This document shows positions 7,076 through 12,265 of a stretch of 12,590 bases of DNA, piece by piece. The notes under the pieces were generated by a model. That model did no database searches, had not been told where the DNA came from, and saw only the letters and a program-made list of their open reading frames with translations. Each line of letters opens with the position of its first letter. Position 1 is the stretch's first letter. Position numbers and translations under genes: made by a program. This DNA is from Solirubrobacterales bacterium. Lineage in GTDB: Bacteria > Actinomycetota > Thermoleophilia > Solirubrobacterales > Solirubrobacteraceae. Location of the stretch: positions 1 through 12,590 of the forward strand of contig JAOPZO010000251.1 of NCBI GenBank assembly GCA_025964065.1, given 5' to 3'.

Positions 7076-7663
7076 ATGTCGACGTCCCTTTCGCGCGCCG
7101 AGGCCCGGACCCTCCTCGAGGAGTGGGTGGGCGCACCGAGCCTCCGCCGGCACTGCATGGCGGTCGAGGCGTCCATGCGCGCGGTGGCCCGGGAGCGTGG
7201 GGCCGACGAGGAGTCCTGGGGCCTCGCCGGGCTCCTCCACGACATGGACTACGAGCGCTTCCCGGACCCGGGGACGGGCCATCCGCGCATGGCGCTGGCC
7301 GAGCTCGAGCGGCGTGACGTCGACCCCGCGATCCGCCACGCGATCGCGGCGCACGCGGACTACCTGGGCGTCGAGCCGGAGAGCGACATGGCCCGCGCGC
7401 TGCTCGCCGTCGACGAGCTCTCCGGGTTCGTCGTCGCCGTCGCGCAGGTGCGGCCCGAGGGCATCCACGGCATGACGCCGAAGAGCGTGAAGAAGAAGCT
7501 CAAGACGCCCGCGTTCGCCGCCGCGGTCTCCCGCGAGGACGTCGCCCGCGGCCCCGGGCAGCTCGGGATGGAGCTCGACGACCTCATCCGGCTCGTCATC
7601 GCCGCGCTCGAGGGCGAGGCCGACGCGCTCGGCCTGCACGGCTCCGCCGCGGCGCCTTCTTGA
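7076..7663 (+). CDS. HD-domain metal-dependent hydrolase, predicted
   Basis: The 195 aa protein carries the HD-superfamily signature: His26 (R-R-H-C), His55-Asp56 in L-L-H-D-M-D-Y-E, His69 (G-H-P), His93 (A-A-H-A) and Asp113 (V-D-E-L-S-G). This set of His and Asp residues would bind one or two divalent metals. The arrangement L-L-H-D-x-D followed by a G-H-P turn is like that of small stand-alone predicted HD hydrolases rather than RelA/SpoT or dGTPase members. The substrate is unknown; phosphohydrolase activity is inferred from the superfamily. A basic stretch S-V-K-K-K-L-K-T lies at 137-144. The ATG at 7076 follows a TAGGGT box by 7 nt. The TGA overlaps the TTG of the transporter gene downstream, so the two probably form one transcript. 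Confidence 0.85.
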   Translation: MSTSLSRAEARTLLEEWVGAPSLRRHCMAVEASMRAVARERGADEESWGLAGLLHDMDYERFPDPGTGHPRMALAELERRDVDPAIRHAIAAHADYLGVEPESDMARALLAVDELSGFVVAVAQVRPEGIHGMTPKSVKKKLKTPAFAAAVSREDVARGPGQLGMELDDLIRLVIAALEGEADALGLHGSAAAPS

Positions 7664-8877
7664 CCGGCGTCCGCCGCTACGGGGAGCTGCTGCGGACACC
7701 GCACGTCGCCGCCATCACCGCCGCGGCCCTCCTCGCGCGCATCCCGATCGGGATCATCGGCCTCGCGCTCGTCCTGTTCCTGCGCGAGGAGACCGGCTCC
7801 TACGCCACCGCGGGCGCGGTCGCCGCGGCCTTCGCGGTCGGGTCCTCCTGCGCGGCGCCGTACGTGGGGCGCCTCGTCGACCGGCTCGGCCCCTCACGGG
7901 TGCTCATCCCGGGCTCCGTCCTGCACGCGAGCGGCCTCGGCCTGCTCATCGTGATGGGCTACGAGGCGGCGCCGACGCCGCTCCTGCTCCTCGTGGCGCT
8001 GCTCGCGGGCGCGTCGCTCCCGCCGATCTCGGCGGTCATGCGGACGCTCTGGCCCGCGCTGCTCGGCCGCCGGGAGGAGCTCGTCACCACCGCCTTCGCG
8101 CTCGACGCGGTGATCGTGGAGCTCGTGTTCGTGGCCGGGCCGGCGCTCGTGGCGCTCCTGACCGCGGTGCTGTTCCCGGCCGCGGCGCTCGTGCTCTCCG
8201 CGGTGCTCTCGCTCGTCGGGACGCTCGTCTTCGCCACCCAGCCGCCCGCCCGGGCGCGAGAGGCCTCGGGGCAGTTCGCGACGGGCGGGCTCTTCAGCGC
8301 GCTGAAGTCCCCGGGGCTGCTGACGCTCGTGCTCGGCCTCATCCCCATCGGCTTCACGCTCGGGGCCACCGAGGTCACGCTCCCGGCGTTCTCCGAGGCC
8401 GAGGGCAACCGGGCGCTCGCCGGGGTGCTGCTCGCGGTGTGGTCCATCGGCAGCGCCGCGGGCGGGATCGCCTACGGGGCCAGCAGCACCACCCGGCCGC
8501 TGGCGGACCGCTTCACGCGCTGCGCGCTCCTGCTGCCGCTCTCGCTGCTCCCGCTGGCGCTCGCGCCGTCGTTCCTCGTGATGCTCGTCCTCGTGGCGCC
8601 CGCGGGCGCGGTCATCGCGCCGACGCTCGCCGCGGGCAACCAGCTCGTCGGCGACGTGACGCCGCCCGGCCAGCAGACCGAGGCGTACACGTGGCCGCTC
8701 ACGGCGCTCGTGCTCGGCGTCGCGGGCGGGAACGCGGCGGCGGGCGCGGTCGTGGAGGCGGCCGACTGGCAGACGGCGTTCCTCGTCGCGACCGTGGCGG
8801 GGCTGCTCAGCACCGCGGTCTTGCTCCTGCGCCGCGAGACGCTGCGGCCGCTCGCCCCGGCCGTGCAGCCGGCCTAG
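7660..8877 (+). CDS. major facilitator superfamily transporter
   Basis: The 405 aa protein is rich in Leu, Ala and Val, with about twelve hydrophobic segments split into two halves by a hydrophilic loop near residues 193-215. MFS motif A is clear in the loop after the second segment: G-R-L-V-D-R-L-G-P-S-R (70-80). The family exchanges small molecules across the inner membrane, often by proton antiport. The substrate cannot be told from sequence; drug or sugar-type efflux is only a guess. The start is TTG at 7660, giving an N-terminal cytoplasmic tail of about 15 residues and a TTGA overlap with the HD-hydrolase stop. No Shine-Dalgarno is seen, so translational coupling is likely. Its TAG overlaps the TAG of the convergent gene at 8874 in the palindrome CTAG. 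Confidence 0.9.
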   Translation: MTGVRRYGELLRTPHVAAITAAALLARIPIGIIGLALVLFLREETGSYATAGAVAAAFAVGSSCAAPYVGRLVDRLGPSRVLIPGSVLHASGLGLLIVMGYEAAPTPLLLLVALLAGASLPPISAVMRTLWPALLGRREELVTTAFALDAVIVELVFVAGPALVALLTAVLFPAAALVLSAVLSLVGTLVFATQPPARAREASGQFATGGLFSALKSPGLLTLVLGLIPIGFTLGATEVTLPAFSEAEGNRALAGVLLAVWSIGSAAGGIAYGASSTTRPLADRFTRCALLLPLSLLPLALAPSFLVMLVLVAPAGAVIAPTLAAGNQLVGDVTPPGQQTEAYTWPLTALVLGVAGGNAAAGAVVEAADWQTAFLVATVAGLLSTAVLLLRRETLRPLAPAVQPA

Positions 8878-9218
8878 CTGCCGCTGACGCGCCAGCGGCC
8901 GCCGGCGCTCGCCCAGGCCGCGGCGTGCTCCACGCCGCAGAAGGCGTCCCCGATGCGCAGGGGCCCGCGATGGCGCACGAGCAGCACGCGGCCGTAGCTC
9001 AGGCCGTCCCCGCACTGGACGCAGCGGCCGAGGCCCTCCCCCGTGTCGTCGTCGTCGAGCAGTGCCCCGGGGCGCCAGGCCCCGTCGTGGTCCGCCCACG
9101 TCACCAGGTGCTCCAGGCGGCAGAAGGCCGTGTGCCGCTCGGCCTCGGGTTCGGTGAGGCGGAGACCGCCGTCGTTCGTGATCGCCACCCCGCACATGCT
9201 GCAGGCAACCTCGCTCAT
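8874..9218 (-). CDS. small protein with two tandem C-x2-C...C-x3-H putative zinc sites
   Basis: The 114 aa protein contains two copies of one unit. Unit 1 has Cys6-x2-Cys9 followed by F-C-R-L-E-H-L (Cys33, His37) and W-A. Unit 2 has Cys66-x2-Cys69 followed by F-C-G-V-E-H-A (Cys94, His98) and A-W-A. Equivalent ligands are 60-61 residues apart, which points to an internal duplication. Each unit could bind one zinc through three Cys and one His. I do not recognise a named family. It has no signal peptide or membrane segment, so it is probably cytoplasmic. The ATG at 9218 follows a TACCGT box by 7 nt. It is divergent from the dehydrogenase gene, with 52 nt between them, and convergent on the MFS gene, sharing a 4-nt stop overlap. 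Function unknown; DNA, RNA or protein binding are possible roles. Confidence 0.82.
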   Translation of the reverse strand: MSEVACSMCGVAITNDGGLRLTEPEAERHTAFCRLEHLVTWADHDGAWRPGALLDDDDTGEGLGRCVQCGDGLSYGRVLLVRHRGPLRIGDAFCGVEHAAAWASAGGRWRVSGS

Positions 9219-9225
9219 GGCCCTG

Positions 9226-9231
9226 ACGGTA
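9226..9231 (-). promoter_or_regulatory. putative -10 element for the zinc-site protein
   Basis: TACCGT on the minus strand, 7 nt before the ATG at 9218. It lies within the 52-nt divergent gap, where it faces the plus-strand TAACCT box at 9257-9262. The two promoters must therefore overlap in their -35 regions. Confidence 0.5.
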
Positions 9232-9256
9232 GTGGTCCGCCCGGCGCCCCCGCGGC

Positions 9257-9262
9257 TAACCT
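9257..9262 (+). promoter_or_regulatory. putative -10 element for the dehydrogenase gene
   Basis: TAACCT lies 8 nt before the ATG at 9271. No purine-rich ribosome-binding site lies between the box and the start, which fits a leaderless transcript. Confidence 0.5.
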
Positions 9263-9270
9263 CCGGCACC

Positions 9271-10374
9271 ATGGCCCAGCCCCTCCGCATCACCATCCTC
9301 GAAGGCGACGAGACCGGACAGGAGCTGCTGGAGCAAGGGCTCCGGGTGCTGGCGCAGGACGTCATCGGGCTCGACCTCGAGCTCGAGCGCTTCGACCTGT
9401 CGCTCGAGCACCGCCGCGCGACGGACAACCAGGTCGTGACGGACGCCGCCATCGCCATGCGCGCCTCGGGCTTCGGCATCAAGGCCGCCACGATCACCCC
9501 GGAGGGCAGGGACGACGTCGGCTCGCCGAACCGGCTCATCCGCGAGCAGGTCGACGGCAAGGTCATCGTCCGCACGGGCCGCCGCATCCCCGGCATCACG
9601 CCCATCGGCGGCACCTACCACCCGATCTCCGTGGTCCGCATGGCCGTCGAGGACGCGTACGGCGCGAAGGAGTGGCGCGAGGGCGAGGAGGGCTCGCCGG
9701 ACGAGCAGGCCTTCCGCACCGAGAAGATCACCCGCTCGATCTGCCGCGCGGTCTCCGAGTACGCGTTCCGGCAGGCCCGCGCGATGGGCGGCAAGGTCTA
9801 CGGCGGTCCCAAGTGGACGGTCAGCCCGGTGTACGAGGGGCTGCTCAAGTCGGAGATGGACGCCGCCGCCGAACGCTTCCCCGAGGTGGGGTACAAGCCC
9901 ATGCTCATCGACGCGACCTACGCGGGACTCATCTCGGGCTCGAGCGAGATGCCGCTCGTCATCCCGGCGCTCAACCGCGACGGCGACTGCCTCTCCGACC
10001 TCGTCATGCCGATGTTCGGCTCCATCGCCGGCGCCGAGTCGGTCCTCCTGGCCTTCGACGACGAGTACCGGACGACCGTCGCCATGGCCGAGGCCCCGCA
10101 CGGGACCGCGCCGACGCTCCTCGGCAAGGACGTCGCGAACCCGATGGCGATGCTCCTGAGCGGCGCCGCGGTCCTGCACTACGCGGCCGAAGCAGGCCAC
10201 GAGGGCTGCGAGCGCGCCTCCCGGGCGATCTACGAGTCGGTCCTCGAGGCGACCGCCGACGGCGTGCGGACCCCCGACCTCGGCGGCCATGCCGGAACGA
10301 CGGAGTTCACGACGGACGTCGTCCGCCGGGTCCGCACGAAGATCGAGGTCTGGGCGTCGCTCGGCTCGGCCTGA
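9271..10374 (+). CDS. isocitrate/isopropylmalate-family dehydrogenase, resembling type II NADP-isocitrate dehydrogenase
   Basis: This is a β-hydroxyacid oxidative decarboxylase of 367 aa. Comparison from memory with human IDH1 places most active-site residues: G-D-E-T at 12-15 (IDH1 G-D-E-M-T), K-A-A-T-I-T-P-E at 71-78, S-P-N-x3-R with Arg91 and then Arg101, Arg123 and Tyr130 with the same 7-residue spacing as IDH1 Arg132/Tyr139, Lys181 in G-P-K-W-T, Asp214 in L-I-D, and Asp239/Asp243 in N-R-D-G-D-C-L-S-D. The cofactor loop E-A-P-H-G-T-A-P is at 274-281. These favour isocitrate over isopropylmalate. IDH1-type enzymes are near 410 aa, so this one is compact. The IDH1 residue H133 is Met124 here. 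Metal-dependent cytoplasmic activity with NADP or NAD is inferred; no leu or TCA gene is adjacent. A related substrate such as homoisocitrate or tartrate cannot be excluded. Confidence 0.85.
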   Translation: MAQPLRITILEGDETGQELLEQGLRVLAQDVIGLDLELERFDLSLEHRRATDNQVVTDAAIAMRASGFGIKAATITPEGRDDVGSPNRLIREQVDGKVIVRTGRRIPGITPIGGTYHPISVVRMAVEDAYGAKEWREGEEGSPDEQAFRTEKITRSICRAVSEYAFRQARAMGGKVYGGPKWTVSPVYEGLLKSEMDAAAERFPEVGYKPMLIDATYAGLISGSSEMPLVIPALNRDGDCLSDLVMPMFGSIAGAESVLLAFDDEYRTTVAMAEAPHGTAPTLLGKDVANPMAMLLSGAAVLHYAAEAGHEGCERASRAIYESVLEATADGVRTPDLGGHAGTTEFTTDVVRRVRTKIEVWASLGSA

Positions 10375-10386
10375 GCCTCCGGAGGA

Positions 10387-10403
10387 TCCCGCAACGAGCG
10401 GGA
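10387..10403 (+). terminator. short hairpin after the dehydrogenase gene
   Basis: TCCCGC-aacga-GCGGGA forms a perfect 6-bp stem with a 5-nt loop, starting 12 nt after the TGA of the dehydrogenase gene. AAACG follows instead of a T run. It may be the first of two tandem termination or mRNA 3'-end hairpins. Confidence 0.35.
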
Positions 10404-10412
10404 AACGCAGGC

Positions 10413-10440
10413 TCCGGCTGCAAGATCGGTTGCAGCCGGA
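10413..10440 (+). terminator. strong 11-bp hairpin, probable 3' end of the dehydrogenase transcript
   Basis: TCCGGCTGCAA and TTGCAGCCGGA are perfect inverted repeats around a 6-nt loop (GATCGG). It lies between the dehydrogenase stop and the -10 box of the next gene, so it is better placed as a terminator than as a leader structure of the next gene. No T tract follows. Because the arms are palindromic, a protein-binding site is the alternative reading. Confidence 0.45.
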
Positions 10441-10446
10441 ACGGCA

Positions 10447-10471
10447 GGAACCCGCATGGATCCTGGGTTCC
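10447..10471. repeat. inverted repeat in the intergenic region
   Basis: GGAACCC (10447-10453) and GGGTTCC (10465-10471) are 7-bp inverted repeats 11 nt apart. The right arm can instead pair with ACCCA at 10476-10480 (TGGGT...ACCCA), so two exclusive folds are possible. The role is unknown. Confidence 0.3.
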
Positions 10472-10491
10472 GAGGACCCATCCGATGCGAA

Positions 10492-10507
10492 CGTCCGTTC
10501 CGTCCGT
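10492..10507. repeat. CGTCCGT direct repeat upstream of the hypothetical gene
   Basis: Two copies of CGTCCGT (10492-10498 and 10501-10507), nine bases start to start, lie at about the -35 region relative to the TAGCTT box at 10517. They could be a -35 feature or an operator half-site pair; chance is possible in such GC-rich DNA. Confidence 0.25.
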
Positions 10508-10516
10508 GACCACCCG

Positions 10517-10522
10517 TAGCTT
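10517..10522 (+). promoter_or_regulatory. putative -10 element for the hypothetical gene
   Basis: TAGCTT lies 9 nt before the ATG at 10532. The spacing is slightly longer than at the other leaderless starts of this window. No Shine-Dalgarno lies between. Confidence 0.4.
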
Positions 10523-10531
10523 TGCGAACAC

Positions 10532-11026
10532 ATGTTCTCCCCCGCCCCCGACCCGGCCCGGCCCGCCACCCGCTCCCTGCGGGCGACCGTCCGGAACCTC
10601 GCCGACCTGACCATCGCCTTCATGACGCTCGAGGGCTACGGGCTCGACGACCTCCGTCGCAGCCCACCCGAGCGCCCGCACGGTCAGCCCGGCGCCACCA
10701 CCGGCGATGCGGCCGAGCCCGCGAGCACACGCTCGAGCGCCCGTGTCACCGCCGAGCGCGATCCGCTGCTCGCCGCGTTCCTCGGCGAGCCGTCCCTCGC
10801 GTCCACCGACCACCGCACGGCGTCCGCTTCGGCCGTCGGCTCGCCCATCGCCTCGCAGACCCCGGCCCACCACCGCCCGCTCCGGACGCCGAGCCGCCCG
10901 GGTCGCCCGGGCACCGTCCCGGCACGCGAGCGGCTCTGCCTCAGCCCGGTCGAGGCGGAGGCCCCGGCCCCCGCGCAGTCCGCAGCACCGCGACGCCGCA
11001 CGGCACCGCAGGACGCGCAGCTCTAG
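10532..11026 (+). CDS. hypothetical protein, N-terminal helical segment and disordered Pro/Ala/Arg-rich tail
   Basis: The 164 aa protein is not recognised. Residues about 15-42 (S-L-R-A-T-V-R-N-L-A-D, then L-T-I-A-F-M-T-L-E-G-Y-G and L-D-D-L-R-R) look like one or two amphipathic helices and could be the functional part. The remainder is low in hydrophobic residues and rich in Pro, Ala, Arg and Ser, so probably disordered. There is one Cys and no signal peptide or membrane segment. Support for coding: almost every one of the first 40 or so codons ends in G or C, the bias falls only modestly later (more codons ending in A or T), a -10 box precedes the start, and a terminator follows the stop by about 50 nt. 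It stands alone, downstream of the dehydrogenase but behind its own promoter. Confidence 0.6.
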   Translation: MFSPAPDPARPATRSLRATVRNLADLTIAFMTLEGYGLDDLRRSPPERPHGQPGATTGDAAEPASTRSSARVTAERDPLLAAFLGEPSLASTDHRTASASAVGSPIASQTPAHHRPLRTPSRPGRPGTVPARERLCLSPVEAEAPAPAQSAAPRRRTAPQDAQL

Positions 11027-11075
11027 CGAGCCGCACGCTCCTCGGCCGGCCTGGGAGGGCCGCGCCGTCGCCGAG

Positions 11076-11107
11076 GAAGGGCCGCACCTGGGTGGGAGCG
11101 GCCCTTC
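11076..11107 (+). terminator. intrinsic-type terminator after the hypothetical gene
   Basis: GAAGGGCCGC and GCGGCCCTTC form a perfect 10-bp stem around a 12-nt loop, followed by GTCGTTCCGGG. It begins 50 nt after the TAG at 11024-11026. The 3' arm and tail match those of the rRNA terminator at 12033-12062, which supports real use as a terminator in this genome. Confidence 0.75.
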
Positions 11108-11562
11108 GTCGTTCCGGGCCCCTGCGAGCCGCCTTGCCCATCCCGCGCCCGCCGCCCCACACGCCGACCGGGCTCACGCCGATCGAGGCCGCCGACGTCC
11201 GCGCCGCCACGTCACCTCGGCGCGGCGGAGCGGGGCGGGGCCCGCACAGCCCGCGCTTCGCCCGCGTGCTCCGCTGCGCCGCCGCCACACCGACTCGCGC
11301 TCACGGCCTGCGACCCCGCGTCCTGGACACCCCAGGAGGCCGTCGGCGCCCGGCGCCGGCCCCTGCAAGCCGTTCTGCGCTCGAAACCCCCCGGGACCCG
11401 CCCCCCTCGAGGACGGTCCGAAGCGGGCACCGGGCCGCCCCGTCCCTCCACTTCCACGCTGCATCCGGCGGACACCCTGCACCTCAAGGCCCTTCACCTT
11501 GCGAATTCACGATTCGCCCGCCTTCCGCGGCCAGCCTGAAAGCTCTCCCAACGAGACGAGCG

Positions 11563-11595
11563 GTCCCACTCATGAGCACTGCCGCTCAGTGGGAC
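11563..11595. repeat. 12-bp hairpin with a 3-nt bulge
   Basis: GTCCCAC (11563-11569), bulge TCA, TGAGC (11573-11577), loop ACTGCC, then GCTCA and GTGGGAC (11584-11595). All twelve pairs are Watson-Crick. It lies in the gene-free region, with no T run on either side. It may be part of an unrecognised RNA or a binding site. Confidence 0.4.
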
Positions 11596-11949
11596 AGCCG
11601 CGCAGTGCGCACGGCAACGCCGGCCACACGCGCCGACACGTTGGTGAACTCAGGGCCACACGCTGCCGTCGAGACGCTTCACTCCCGTGCGGCTCACGAT
11701 CACAGGCCATGCCCGAGCACTGAATCGGACTCACCAGGCGAGTTCAGGTACGAGGAAGTGAGCGAGCCCCACCCGGCGCCCCAGGAGCCGCGTGTGAGCC
11801 CCGCGAGACGGCGGGTGCGTGCACTGCGGTTCCAGCACCGGACGCAGTGAGGTCCGCAGGACGCGAGCAGCGAGCGCCGCGAACCAGCGAACCCCCGGGC
11901 ACCGCCCAAGAACGCACCGAGGACCGCGCGCCGGACGGCCGCGAACGCC

Positions 11950-11977
11950 GGAGCGGCACCGGAGCGGCACCGGAGCG
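11950..11977. repeat. 11-bp tandem repeat, about 2.5 copies
   Basis: GGAGCGGCACC occurs twice head to tail (11950-11960 and 11961-11971) and a third partial copy, GGAGCG, follows. This is a short simple repeat in non-coding DNA, probably a slippage product. Confidence 0.6.
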
Positions 11978-12000
11978 ACGAACGCCCCGCGCGACTGAAC

Positions 12001-12036
12001 GGCCCCAGAACGACGAAAGGCCCCAGAACGACGAAA
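12001..12036. repeat. 18-bp tandem duplication derived from the rRNA terminator
   Basis: GGCCCCAGAACGACGAAA occurs twice in perfect tandem (12001-12018 and 12019-12036). Read on the minus strand each unit is the 3' arm plus tail of the adjacent terminator (CCTTTCGTCGTTCTGG), so the end of the terminator seems to have been copied once more downstream of itself. Confidence 0.8.
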
Positions 12037-12062
12037 GGCCCCCACTTGCGTGAGGGCCTTTC
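12033..12062 (-). terminator. terminator of the rRNA operon
   Basis: On the minus strand GAAAGGCCC pairs with GGGCCTTTC (9 bp), then one mismatch, CAC/GTG (3 bp) and a GCAA tetraloop of the GNRA type. The tail GTCGTTCTGG follows. It starts about 10 nt after the 5S rRNA 3' end. The tail is T-containing but not a pure T run. Confidence 0.85.
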
Positions 12063-12071
12063 ATCAAATTA

Positions 12072-12189
12072 AACCGGCGGCGTCCTACTCTCCCGGGCTC
12101 TTGCGAGCCAAGTACCATCGGCGCTGAGGGGCTTAACTGCTCTGTTCGGAAAGGGAAGAGGTGTTTCCCCCTCGCCATAGCCACCGGAA
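12072..12189 (-). rRNA. rrf: 5S ribosomal RNA
   Basis: Read on the minus strand, CCGGTGGC near the 5' end pairs with GCCGCCGG near the 3' end to form helix I. The interior has the conserved CCGAACAGAGCAGTTAAGC (compare CCGAACTCAGAAGTGAAAC of E. coli), CGCCGATGGTA, and GGGAGAGTAGGACG near the 3' end. The length of about 118 nt is normal; the exact ends are uncertain by a few bases. It lies about 75 nt after the 23S 3' end and just before the terminator. Confidence 0.95.
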
Positions 12190-12265
12190 ACTCGTGAGAG
12201 TCCTCTCCCGGAGGCCCTTGAAAACTGCACAGACAGCCACACTAGAACGGATACCACTAAATAAA
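12190..12265 (-). other. 23S-5S internal transcribed spacer
   Basis: About 76 nt separate the rRNA genes. Going toward 5S it contains TGTGCAGTTTTCAAGGG, a stretch of a kind seen beside rRNA genes in Gram-positive bacteria, and small self-complementary segments such as GAGAG-ga-CTCTC that may form processing stems. No tRNA is present. Confidence 0.6.

Larger units (their letters stand above)
11108..12000. other. gene-free region
   Basis: I find no credible gene on either strand over about 0.9 kb. Open frames here lack the G/C third-position bias of the real genes, have no placed start signals and encode low-complexity Arg/Pro/Ala sequence. The part from about 11490 to 11850 is visibly poorer in GC than the coding regions. 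No tRNA was seen. What it does hold is a hairpin at 11563-11595 and tandem repeats near 11950. It separates two convergent transcription units, the hypothetical gene and the rRNA operon. Confidence 0.6.

Noticed and set aside
4724..7699. A 991-codon open frame on the minus strand covering hisZ, part of murA and the HD gene
   Set aside because: Only its last 310 codons (hisZ) match a protein family. The rest is a GC-rich shadow antisense or out of frame to murA and the HD-hydrolase gene, with Arg/Gly/Pro-rich low-complexity sequence.
9271..10374. 3-isopropylmalate dehydrogenase (leuB)
   Set aside because: The substrate-site arginine/tyrosine pattern and the A-T-I-T-P-E and S-P-N-x3-R motifs fit type II isocitrate dehydrogenase better, and no leu genes are nearby.
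8439..10610. A 723-codon plus-strand open frame spanning the MFS, zinc-site and dehydrogenase genes
   Set aside because: It is the wrong frame for the MFS and dehydrogenase genes, has Arg/Pro/Ala-rich composition, and crosses a divergent promoter region.
10522..11850. A 442-codon plus-strand open frame over the hypothetical gene and gene-free region
   Set aside because: It lacks third-position G/C bias and runs through a strong terminator hairpin; composition is typical of shadow frames.
12001..12036. CRISPR-like repeat
   Set aside because: The two units are directly adjacent with no spacer and are explained by duplication of the terminator end.
11847..12053. Possible small protein of 68 aa
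   Set aside because: Most of it is translated tandem repeat and terminator DNA (Q-N-D-E-R-P twice), with no start signal.
11108..12070. tRNA genes near the rRNA operon
   Set aside because: No GTTCGA-type T-loop with matching acceptor arms was found on either strand.
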